Positions 10,601 through 22,600 of a DNA stretch of 29,543 bases are shown in pieces. How positions within the stretch are numbered: position 1 is the first letter of the stretch; each line of letters starts with the position of its first letter. A program made the translations under genes and the position numbers. The notes beneath the pieces are model-generated. The model had not been told where the DNA came from. It made no database searches and saw only the letters and a program-made list of their open reading frames with translations. Source of the stretch: Silene noctiflora (taxonomy: Eukaryota > Streptophyta > Magnoliopsida > Caryophyllales > Caryophyllaceae); the NCBI GenBank assembly GCA_009801015.1, contig VHZZ01001642.1:20329-49871 (forward strand), read 5' to 3'.

Positions 10601-13600
10601 TTCCATGGTTTTGGACTTTTGGACCATATACTGTGACTGATGAATTCACTTGGCATAGAAGAATAAATATGCATCTATAAAATGGGTCAACTATTGGGGA
10701 GGAACCTGATTTAGCTAGTGAATTTTGGAGGGAAATTCCTCGTTGGAGCCAACGAGTTCAGTAATGTTTGTGAAAAGGTAGGATTGTCAGTTGAGGGTTG
10801 ACATCTCTGGGAGTGAATGGAGATACGTGATGTGAGCATCCCAAGCAAGGATGTAAAGGGAGTTAGTGAGGGGTGGGAACTACATGAGATGACTCGTGTT
10901 TGAATAATTCTTTGGAATTTGTGTGGGCTTCATAGCCCTAGTAAAAACCGAGCAATGTTGCTATTTTGCAAGACTAAATCAAAAATGTTTGGGTGGTTAG
11001 TAAAATTGGAAGGTGTGTTCCTGGAGGCTTGAGGTTTCACATGGTTTGCCTTGGCTATGAAGTCGCTATCATGAAGCATTAAATTGATATGTACACATCT
11101 AGTCATCTTGGCAGGAGACTGGATATTTTTGGTGGTGAAGTTTAAATTTGGGGCTAGAATAAGCAAGCTGTTCGAGAGATTAAATAGGCTGGAAACCAAA
11201 AAATTTCAGTGAGAAGATTGATGATGTTTTTGGGAGGCTAAGGAGTTAAACATATGCTTTCCTATTGGATTTTCTAAGACGAGCCAAGCATAGCCAGATT
11301 GGGTTCCTAGTGTCAACCACTTGATGTCATTATTATTGCATTTTAAAAACACTTAAATTGCTCATGAAAAAGCATACTGATAAATTACTAGTAAAAAACT
11401 TGGGTTTTAAATTGCTTATAATAAAGCGTAGTTATAGTTTACATATAAAAAACATATACTTCAAAATTGCTGAACATAAAAAAACAATTCGCCTTCAAAT
11501 ATTATATATATATAGATTCCTGTATGGAACGAGCTATTGTAAAATAGAAGCGTAAATTTAGTCAATAATCGCACATTTGATGATTTAAACAAGATTTTGA
11601 ATTTTCTTCCCTTCATAATAAAATTACATGTGCGAGTTGAACAACTTAAGCATCCATCTCTCCTTTTGTATAGGGCGTCACTCTTTTTGGTGTCTTTTTA
11701 TACATGGGCATCATCCTCTTTGTCTCCTTTGATGTCAGTTACAAAAAAGAAAAATCATTGTCCGACTGCAATTATTTGCCTCTACTAGGAACCATTTTAT
11801 ACATTTGCTTCTTTTTACCAGCCTTTATTTTTAAAATCTGTTTTCTTGTTTCATGTGTGCACAGGTTTGGCTTGGAAATGCCCTTCAAAAGCTTGATTCC
11901 TTATTAGTACAAGTATGCCAGGCTTTCAAAGAGGAGAAATATGTGACTGTATGTTTATACATCTCTTTCTTGCTTTATATAAGAAACATCTCTGAAGTGT
12001 CATGCCATCTGTTCTATTGATTTTGCTGCTTCATATTTAAAATTTCTGTTTGAATGAATATGATTTTCCGACATTCATCATCACCTAGCAAAAGCTGGCG
12101 GCTTTTAGAATGTGACTATACTATGATAGCAATAAGGATTGAGAAATGGCCTTCCATTTCACAGACATATCATCTGTGGATGAATCCTAGTGGTTGCTGT
12201 ACGCCTGCACGATATGCACCACAATTGTTCAATGAATTATTACTTCCACCTGCTTATTGTAAGACCTTTTTCCACTACTTCATCTACACTGCAGTGTAAT
12301 TTAAACAACTTTTGTTTTCATAACTTAATCTAGTCACTTTTTCGCTCAAGTTGGGTTCATTATTGTAATGCTAAGGATGTTCTTCGGCTTGGACCAAAAG
12401 GTTGAAAATGGGATAATTTAGCTAAGTTTGGAAGATTGTTCCTTTAGCTATTTTGTGGTGTAGTTGGATAAAAAAGAACCATTGTGTTTTTGATAATAAT
12501 GCTCCCACACTATAAGAGCTCAAATTCTGCCTATTGAAGTTGTATAGTTGAAGTAAAGCTCTCACGATGCTCGATTTTTCTTCTCTTTGTCGATAAGATT
12601 ACTCTGTAGCACTTAAAAGCGTAGTCATTGAACGTCCCTCTCTCTTTGGCGATATTTAGAGACGTTCGGGATGAAAGGGGCACATTGAGACATTGAGTTT
12701 TCCAAAAAAGGTTGTAGTACATTTGCAAATCTGCTACATTTGACTTATTGTCTGAGGAGAGGGAGGAGTGCGTGGAGTAGAGAATGAGGTCGACGGCTGG
12801 TGATGGGGCAAAAATAGACACTTGTTTATGGACATCCCAAAATGAAAACTTGGGCTCTTATTTGCGGGCGGTGTAAAATAATGTTATTGCTATAAAAGGA
12901 TACTTGAAGGAGGGGCTTTTAAATGACTAACAGCTTATGCTTCAACTAAATTATGATAACTAGCAGTAGCTACAAGATTTCACTGGCCATTTCATAAACC
13001 GAGTGATGACAATATTTGGGTGAAGTATGTCTGAAAGAATGATTTTTTTAATCAATGTTTTCCATTTATCATATATGTTTGAGTATATGCTGTTCATATA
13101 TTTGCTGCTGTTCTGCCCCTCAATCCTCAGTCAATCATGACTAATGTACTTTATTTATCTGAAATAATGTAATGTATTGATCTGATTCTTCATTATTCAG
13201 TTCCTTAGTATATCTTTCATGACTATTTTGCATAAAGCTTGTTTTATATTTGTTTCCCTTGGTGGTCATCAGTTTCTGGCAGATATATGCTCATGCCATT
13301 GTTTTATCTCATTCTAAATTGTTCCCACATTTGAATGTTTAAACCAAAACATATTTTGTATATCATTGTTTCAGGTGATTGATGCCTATGCATTAATTGG
13401 GGATGTATCTGGTCTTGCTGAAAAGATACAGAGCTTTTTCATGCAGGAAGTACTTTCTGAAACTCATGCTACAGTGAAAGCTGCAGTACAAGAGGTAATG
13501 ATTGTTAAGAAGATTGAAATAGGAATCATAGTTTTGGCGAATGTGAATTACCTGCTTACATAAATGCGTGCCTCCCTTTCTTGACCAAAGCTGTACTTGT

Positions 13601-16600
13601 TCAGGCCTTTTATGCTTTTGTACTGTAATATATAAGTTCATTGTTTGAAGTTTTAGTTGTATGTTGACAGTGTGCTAAGTGGTAACTATGTCACTTTTTA
13701 AGCAGATAGGTGTTGTTATTGTTCTCAAATTTATTGTAGATTTTTGTCTTCTCTTCAGCATTTATTTTCTGTCTTTCTTATGGAAGGGAATGTTTATTGA
13801 GATGCCTAATTTTGGCAGGATCAGGATACAGACAATTCAGATAACAGGTAAGTGTGGTACCTTATGTTACTGCTTTTGTTCTCGTGCTTGTCAAGGACAA
13901 GTTCTGATTTATTTTCTTTTTGCTAATTATTCAGTTCTAGGGTAACATACAGCGATCTGTGCCTGCAATTACCAGAATCGAAGTTCAGAAGTTGTTTGTC
14001 AAGCACACTAGCAGTACTTTTTAGCTTGATGTGTTCTTACTATGCAATAATGAGCTTCCAGCCAGAGAATGAGGTGAAGTACTTACTTTTTGAAATAGTG
14101 GCTTTTGGTTTTGTTACTATGGATTTATGGATTACTTGTGCCTCACCATTTTGTTCTCTATTACTTCCTATGTCCCAAATAGTATAGCCACTACTCACAT
14201 TATGGTTAGGGCAATCATCTTATATCGTATTAATCTCTATATAAAAGAGCATTTTGGAAGGGGTCAAACTGGATCACATCTTTACTTTGGGTGAGGATGG
14301 GTGTCACTCGTAACTATTTCTACTCATTTTCTTTGAATAGATCCTTATTGATACTTTTTTTTTCCAAATATGAGGGATTGTTGTCGGGAGTTATTTTTTG
14401 TGGAGTCATTGTCTTGTATTAAATGTTCTTGTATCTGTTGGCACGTATCGACAGCTTGGATTTTTCATATAACGGACTATTTATATAGTTAAGACTGCAA
14501 GACTATAAGACCCTTTTGCCAAGCATATTTTTTCCTGCACCTGGATGCAAGTATGCAACCTTCACTGCCTTTACCCTTTCCCTGAGATGAGCACGGAGTA
14601 TACTTTTTACCTGGAGTCTCAGGGTTGGTGATATTTGATAGTATGGTCAGGAAGGGCCAAGAGTCATTCCAAGCATATGATACATTTATTTTATTAGGCT
14701 ACAGTAATATTGTCTGGTATGCTAGATTTAACTGCTATGTCAATCATGTTCAAAATTCTTTCCATTTGTACAAGACTGATGGTACTTGGTTTACTCCTCT
14801 TTTCTCTTGGGAGGAGGGATCATGTTTAGTCAGTAGGCGTTTGCGTCGTAGGGCCTTGATTGCCTTTTAGACCAATCTCAGATGGTTGGGATCATGTTCT
14901 GGCCTTAGGCCTAGGCATCGTGGTTATCAGAGCCCGGAATTGATCCAGGAGAAAGTGTATATGCACTGTATCATTTGTCAACTGTATAAAGCATGTTTCA
15001 ATGATCTTATAATATTCTGCTGCTTATTTGTGATTTATACCTTCTAGTTATCTTCTCAATCCCTTTTTTAGAAACTGTTGATTCCTGACTTCCTGAGCAC
15101 TGACATCTGCTGTCATGGTTGTTTTGTTTCAAAATGCTGTTCTCAGATTCAAGCTAATGTCATTTCCCCAAAGTTAGAAGAGATTCAGGAAACAAGTTTA
15201 GAACAAAGAGTTGATAATGGCTCACATGGTGGCTCCACTGACAGATTGGAATGCGCCTCTTCTGTAGTTGAATCTGCAAATGAGCTTTCAGCCACAGATA
15301 CAACATGTGAAATTAAGGATCAACTACTGTGCGATAGCTCCGCATCCAGTAGTGGATCTCCTTGGTATGAATTGCGAAGGGATGCTACTTTGCTTATTTC
15401 ACAATCTCTTCAAAGGGGGCGTAAAAATCTTTGGCAACTTGTGGCAAGTCGTGTTTCAGTACTGCTTTCATCAAGCGCATTTTGTTCAGCAAGCATTCAT
15501 CAATTTCTCAGAAATTACGAGGATTTGAGCATATTTGTTTTGGCTGGGGAAGCTTTTTGTGGCATCGAGGCTGCTGAATTTACGAAAAAGTTAAAGGTCG
15601 CGTGTGAAAGTTACTACAGTAATTTCCATAAGCAGAATATATATGTAAGTTATCTTTATATCATAGTTCGTGTTGGATACACCTGAATACTCTTATGCTG
15701 ACTAATTTTGCATAGGGCTGATTATAGTATTTTTGAGTAGCCTTCTTTGTAGGTGTTTTTTTTAAATTACTTTGGCTTTTCATTTAGCCTCCCTGCTGCA
15801 TTCATTAAGATATGCGTAACTCGTGTTATAGGTGTACCTGTTTGTGATAGTACTTAATAGCATAGTATATGTAGTCATATATGTGACTGTCCTTGATTTA
15901 GATCTCATAGATAATGTCTGCTGTCAACATTTTCTAACTCGGGTTTTGCGATAAGCCCTGCAATCTAGGCGACCTGGTTAGGGCATTTGAAAAGAAACCT
16001 ACGTCTCAACATTTGTAGATGTATGATATGGTTAAAATTATGGAGCAACGCAATTCTATTCGAAAAGGTGGTGGAGGAATATGAGGCTTGAGGAATGGAG
16101 CATATAGGATTGCGAGGGATAGGGAAGATCAAAGAAAACATGGATAAAGGTGAAAAGGGATTGAAGAAAATATGGCTATGAAGAGGGTAGTGTGGTGGAA
16201 AATAATAAGAAGTAATAGTCTAATTCTTCTTTAATCTTGTTAATTTTAATTTTTAATACGGAGTTCTATTTTATTTGTTTTTCTATCTTTTTTCTTACTT
16301 CAGTCTCTTTTCACAACTCTCTACTTTTTTGTCTTTTATATTGACTATGTTGGTTTTTCAATTGTGTTTTCCTTATTTTTTTTGGTTTTTTACCACTTAT
16401 TGATGGTATCAACTTTCAAATGATATTCATTTTAGCGGACCCCAAACATTTTGCGATTAATACTTTGTTGTCATCGTTTTTGTCACTGCACCTTCTTATA
16501 TGCTGTTGGTGGTAATCAAGACAGTCGTCAACTGTAGAACAAAAGATCTCTGATATGGAATGCTTGAAGATCTACCATTCCACCCAGTGGCATAGGTTCT

Positions 16601-19600
16601 ACATGTTTGTTGACAGTTTACTTTCCTGGAGTTGTTTTCCAAGATGATTGCTCACATTGCTGGCACCCACCATAGGGAGAGGGGTTATCATCCTCCCTAT
16701 CCCATCATTCTTTTGTCTAACTGGCTAAAGTTGATCCAGTCCATACCTTAAAAAACTTGTCGTTATGATATTATTTTTTTTATCTGTTGTCCAACTGCAT
16801 TGCCACTTTTGGTTTGATTGTATGCTAGTGACAAAAGAGCTGAACCCACCCCTTACTCGTTAGAAAGTGACCTGAACTCCTTACAACAACAACTACAACA
16901 ACAAAGCCTTAATCCCAAAATGATTTGGGGTCGGCGGAGATGAATCATCCTTTCCCTGGGTGATCGCACACCTGAACTCATTAGTATTGCGTAATTTTCA
17001 ATCCAGTTAGACACAGCTGTTCATTGTGTATTGTTGGTTGGCAGTCAATGTGGCATGTGAAATTACATTAATGTTTCAAGTGTCAAATGGACTCGAAGCT
17101 TAATGCTGAAGCTTTTCAGTACTTGCCACTTTGTGCATCATCACGTTTATTCAATGTTATTTGCAGGCATTAAAGATGGTATTAGAAAAAGAAAGTTGGC
17201 AGAAATTGCCATCCGATGCAGTTCAAGTAGTCGCTTTTGCAGGCTTGGTTGGAGATGGTGCACCTCTAATGGCTTCGTCAGACAGTTCGGCGAATCCTCT
17301 ACTTCTTCCTAATAAATCGATTTATGCTGCTGAAATGGGGAGTAAAAAGAGTGGATTTTCTCACTGGCTTAATTGTGGAAACCCTTTCTTGTTGAAAGTT
17401 ACATCTCCTGCTGCCTGTCATACATTATCTCCATGTGCTGATGGGCCATCTGTTTCCGGAGGGTCTAATGGAAGCCCTATAGATTTCCGAAGTAACAAGT
17501 TATCTACTAGCCAAGATAACAACACTCATGGAAATGGTGAGACCGAAATTCAAGATGATGAAAATGAAGATCTTCTAGCGGACTTCATCGATGAAGATAG
17601 CCAACTCCCCAGCCGAATTTCTAAATCTAGTTTACGGCAAAATCAAACATCACAATGGAAAGATGATGAATCTTCAGCACAAACAGGATCTTCACTTTGT
17701 CTCTTGAGGTTGTCTATGTTCTCTTCCTTTTTCTTTTGGCAATTAGTATCTTTAGAGATAGTCTCACATTATATTCAGGAAAATTTGCAAACTACTCCGT
17801 ACTACCTAATAAGTTACACTTGTTTCAAACCACTACCTAATAAAAACTTTTCTTCAAAACAATTACATCAGTCTACATGCTCCTATTCTTTGAATTGCTA
17901 TTATTTCAAAGTACTTCTTAAATATTTTGGCAAATGTAGCAATTCCAATGATTTGGAGGGAGTACGTATTAAGGAGTTTTGTAATGAACCTAGTAACTAT
18001 GTGGATATATGACTTTTCCGGCCAAAACTCCTAATTTTTTGCTTCATTTCTGTCTCCCAATACCAGCCCCAAATATCTTATCTCTCCTTCCTTCCATTTG
18101 GAACAAAATTGCTAATATTCCCTAGGATATTTATTTATTTTTGTTACTAGAAATCCTATTTAGGCAGTGTTTTGTTTATAAAATTTCTTTAATAGGTCAT
18201 TATTTTGAAGAAAATTTTTATTAGGTAGTGGATTGAAATTAGTGTAACTTATAAGGTAGTACTTAGTGCAGTGTTTCCGTATGTTAATGTGAGACCAACA
18301 CATCTAAATAAAATTCCACCCATGTACCCACTAAGACACTAAAAACTTAAACAAAGACATTAAATTTCGCATTGTATGGATCGGTCTTTTGATAAGATAA
18401 TCATAGATCACATAATATAAGTATTAGGATTTGTTTAGATACAAACAAAGAATAGAAGGGGACGGGAGGGAAGGGGAGGAATGAAGACAGTTGTGTAATC
18501 TACTAAGTTCATCCTCATTTAGGTTCATGGACAAATATGCAAGGCTAATGCAGAAGTTAGGAATGATCAACGTTGAGTTATTCAAGGTATGGCTATGGAT
18601 GTATCTGTTCTTTATGTCAGCACTTCCTTTGATTTGCTATCCTCTCTGAGGCAAAAAGGATCCTTGTTTCGCCTTTTTTTTCCTCGGGAATTTGTTGTAT
18701 ATCTTTGATAAGGTTAATTCTCGTAGGGACTATGCCAATTGTTTGAGATGTATTATTATTTTGTGTTTGAAACATTCGGCCGTCAAGACAACTATGCCAA
18801 TGGGAAAGGTGTTGCTGATACTCTCAACTGTAAGTTTCCCTACAAAATCCTTACTCTTTTCTCAGTTCCCTGATTTTTAATATATAGTGACTTTGTTCCC
18901 TATCTGTAAAGATGTTGATGGTTTGTGTTTGCCACTTGGCTTTCATTTGTGTTTGCCACTTGGTTTTCATTTGTGTTTGCCACTTGGCTTTCATTTTCTC
19001 AAGTGCTTTAGCTGATCACTTTGTTTGCCATGACTCACAGATCGTCTGAAGTCAGCTATGAATAGAGCAATGCAAGACTGTGAACAATGGTTAAGACCAC
19101 CCCAGCTGCTCACCTCTTCATCCTCATTGCCCGCCTCGTTTAATACATCATTCAAGAACATGGAACTTACGCCTACCACTCCTCTTGGATCTAATAGTGC
19201 TCATTTTCCTGGCACTTTTGACCTCAAGGTGTTTGCTTCTTGTGGCTTGTTAATTTTATGATAATCTTAACTCTCTTCTCATTTGACTTATGGACAAGAG
19301 ATTAATTCATGACCATGTATCTCAATGGTCTATGTTTCTGTCTTGCATAATAAGTCGGTATATTGAAACATCACATACCCACATGAGTGCTGGTATTATA
19401 GTAAGAACTTTGTATTACCATTTTATCAACCTACCTCTTATTAAGTTTTAACTCAATGGGTATTTGAGTGAAATTGTTGCTTATTTTCAGGGACAAGCTT
19501 TCTTTTTTTAATCATCATATTGAGGTTTTTTTTTGTTTTGTTTTTGTTGCTGTTGCTGCTTCTTTGTGGGCTTAGCGTTTGCTTTCCATTGTTCTTTGTC

Positions 19601-22600
19601 TTCACTTTTGCCTTCAGTAAGGAAACCTAGTTTTGGTATCAAAGACCAGATAAAGCCTAATGGTAATTGTTGTTTGTTGGAATTCTGAGATTCCTTTTCA
19701 TTGAGAACGAGGGGTTACTCTTGCTTCCATCCATGCACTAAGCGCCAAATGTAGCACTCTCGATTGTTGTTCGTGAGTTGATTATGCTGTCTTAATTTAA
19801 CAATGAAGAGTTTCTGTCTTTACTTTATTTTTCTTTGGAAAGATTCTGTCTTTAATTTTATGTGTGAGCTGTTCGTTGGGTAGGCTAGTTGTTAGAGCGT
19901 TAGTGCATAAGAACTGTCAGCTTAAATAGGCATTTTTGCAAATTTGTGCTAGTTCCAGCTCTACATTGGCTGTATCTGTCTCATCAATACTTTTTTCAGT
20001 AAATTTTATTGTTGCATTTATATTATGAAATGTTATATGATCACATCTTACGCAAGTTATCATGTGACAAAATAATGGGGTGTTTTGAGTCAGAGTGCCA
20101 ACTATTGTTTTGATGTTGCAGGAAAGATGTGTTGCTGTTAACACAATTTATCTTGTAGCTCGAGTATTGCATAGATCAAAGCCTCATCTACAATCAATGC
20201 TCTTGCAGAATAATCCAGTAATAGTTGAGGATTTTTTTGTGAATCTGGTATGCATTTGGTTTCTGGTTTGATAAATGTCTCATATATTGATTCTCAATCA
20301 ATCTTCTTAAACACTACTCCCTTTTTTCCACTGATTCTTTACAAGATTCATATCTCTGTTACATATTTTGCAATGTGTAAGAATCATGTGAATCATCGGG
20401 ATGGAATGATCTTAAGTATACATATAATTGGGTTCATAGTGGTTTGAACAATGTTCTTGGCTTTGAGAACTCTTAGAATTGACATAACACATAGTTTAAT
20501 ACTTAATTAATGTATGAAAATTTGACATTCTTGATTATCTTGGTAACTGGAAGTGATGTGAGAGTTCTATATGCTTCTTTCAGGTTGATACTGTCCCAGA
20601 TCTTATAGAGCACGTACATAGAACAACCGCAAAATCGCTTCTTCACATCATTGGGTAAGACAGGTTGGAAATCTTGGAATAATGATGACTATTGAGCACA
20701 TAATCCGTGAATCAATGCTGTTATGTTACGTTTTAACCTATTTAACTTTACATAAAACTTTCAGAAACAGTTCTCATTCTAGTAAAGTTTATAGGGCTGC
20801 ATATTTGTGGGGCTCTCCAGACCCTTTTACTATGGCAGTTTGTACGAATTTAATTAGGTTGGGGGTAAGATTGAAAACAAAGGACAACCAGCTATTTATT
20901 CCAAAAGTTGCCACTCGGGTGTAGCCGTGTGTAGGTTATGATACGATCATACAAATTAAATACCTCGTCTATATTAATGCAATTATCTGTCATTCAACGA
21001 CAAGGGATAAGAAGTACAATCCATCTTCCAAGACTGATATTGTTATTGAAATCTTAATAACTACCATACATTCATTTTTAAACTTCCTAAATTCCTTTCT
21101 GCGGTGTCTATCATTAAACTTCATACATTAGAATCTTCTCTCTTTTGTATGTTATTTGTCACCATTATGGTTTCTAACATATTTCTTCAGCTTGTATTTT
21201 CCACCACATATTATCAATTTTTGTTCCAATGAAGTAATAAGTTATGAATTGGATGGAGGAAGTACTGTTTATAAGGCACATCTTAAGTTAGATTAGCTTT
21301 ACTAGAGTTTTTGCTGATAGACTTCAGTATCAGCCTTGTTGGAAAGAATTCCTGGTTAAGTTAGATACTTGTTGGGTTTACTACATGAGTGAAATATTTT
21401 ACTAGTTAATGATGGAAAGAGCCAGACATCTTGCATCAGTGAGCCTGGAAATTGGTTCCATCTTAAGTTATATGACCTCCTGCAGAGTCACTATTTAATT
21501 TGTAACTTTGTTGATATTTGTTGGGGGAAATAAGGGAAGTTGTCTTGGGGAAATGCCGATTTTCATTTATTCCGGTCATCCGGGGTATTTTGGCTGTACA
21601 AAAATTCCTGAATTTTTTCAACAGTGTAATGCTCTTGGGGTTCTGTTTGGGGCAGGGTTTTATATTTCGTTTTGCTTTGGGTGAATAATATTGTTCGAGA
21701 AAGCTTTTTGTCCACTTGAGCTTTACTTTCTTATGGATGAAACTTTTCTTAAATCAAAATATAACCACTTTCACCTTTTAGTCAACTTTTTATCATAGGA
21801 GACTTCTGCTAGTTTTTCTTTTTTTTCTTATTTGAATACTTTTTTATGGCTATTGTTGTGCAGCTACATTGATCGTATTGCTAATGCCAAATGGGAAGTC
21901 AAGGAGCTTGGAATGGAGCATAATGGGTATGTAGAGCTCTCTGTATTTAATGCATGTTGTTGCCGTACGTTTACCATCTGCTCTCTTTGTGATTCCTGAT
22001 CACATCGTCACATAAACATAATCCTCTGCTCTTTCCGTTGCTTCCACTTTTAACAAATCACTTGGCTTTTCTGATTTTCTGTAGTCTGATATTGTGTGTT
22101 CTTGTATATAGCTACTTATACCTTATTTAGAGCCAAAAACTCGTTATTCTTTGGTTCTGACTTATGATGGAATGAAGCAAAATGGCTTACTAAACTAGTT
22201 GCGCTTCTTCTTATGTAAAGTATCAGGCACTCGATGCAATTTTCATATTGGGTCATCCATAAACAACCTCTGTATTAGTACAAGGGTAAGGTTGCATATT
22301 TTTTTTTTTTTGGGAAATGCAAGTCATTATATTAATGATTACAATCACCCTAGGAATATGACATTCCTAGTTAGTTACATCATTCTCACTAAAACTATCT
22401 ATCCAGCTCATAGCTCTTTGAGATTTAAGCTTCCTCATGCAATTTCTAGTTCTCATCTTAACTTCATTTCTAACCTGCCTGCATACAACCTCAGGTGTAG
22501 TTAAAACATTATAAATTCTACACCTGTTTCTACACTGCCGTATTTGATACATAAGATTAGCTATTCCTGTTGCCAGAATCATTTTCACGATGAGTGAGCT

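Larger units (their letters stand above)
3282..13494 (+). other. VPS50: VPS50 exons 2-10: conserved N-terminal helical region (residues 96-381)
   Basis: Exon 2 encodes an alanine-rich start (VPARAAAAAAVARALA) and the acidic EELEEEFYEE. Exon 3 encodes EFDPVMHVLNHIP. Exons 4 and 5 encode RLSRHVMEHHEEM and GMQLVRELERDLKIA. Exon 6 encodes NGRRHLTSSMHEVSRDLIV. Exons 7-9 encode DLLPALSELCHAQ, AFQVLSEYLQLLDTFSELS and VWLGNALQKLDSLL. Exon 10 encodes IDAYALIGDVSGLAEKIQSFF and EVLSETH. This is the coiled-coil and helical-rod part shared with the Vps54 N-terminal family, where CATCHR-type tethers contact partner subunits. Eight of these nine exons are under 125 bp, while introns 6 and 8 each approach 2.8 kb, so simple gene finders are likely to miss exons here. 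Confidence 0.9.
13819..19228 (+). other. VPS50: VPS50 exons 11-17: variable middle region (residues 382-900)
   Basis: Exon 11 is a 29-nt microexon (DQDTDNSDN) whose last two bases share a codon with exon 12 (VTYSDLCLQLPESKF, then YYAIMSFQPENE). Exon 13 carries a serine/glutamate-rich linker, then WYELRRDATLLISQSLQRG. Exon 14 carries WQKLPSDAVQVVAFAGL and a low-complexity stretch ending in the acidic DDENEDLLADFIDEDSQ. Exons 14 and 15 join as SSLCLLR-FMDKYARLMQKLG. Exon 16 encodes LCQLFEMYYYFVFETFG; its acceptor TCGTAG, ending at 18726, keeps phase 0. Exon 17 encodes DCEQWLRP followed by a serine/threonine-rich linker. The linkers are probably disordered. The open frame running past 17708 to 18012 is intron read-through. 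Confidence 0.88.

Noticed and set aside
14905..14930. Copia-type primer-binding site (tggttatcagagcccgg)
   Set aside because: It has an extra base relative to the TGGTATCAGAGC pattern, and I found no paired LTR ends, polypurine tract or gag/pol remnants.
15078..15146. Separate gene starting at ATG 15078
   Set aside because: It is the in-frame upstream extension of exon 13. The acceptor at 15146 and phase 0 fit VPS50, and no promoter or family match supports a separate gene.
17709..18012. Extension of VPS50 exon 14 to a stop at 18012
   Set aside because: The conserved protein jumps from SSLCLLR to FMDKYARLMQK, which needs the donor at 17709. The extension runs into MITE sequence.
22199..22504. 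101-residue sense open frame in intron 20
   Set aside because: It lies across the LINE poly(A) end on the opposite strand and has no recognised motif.
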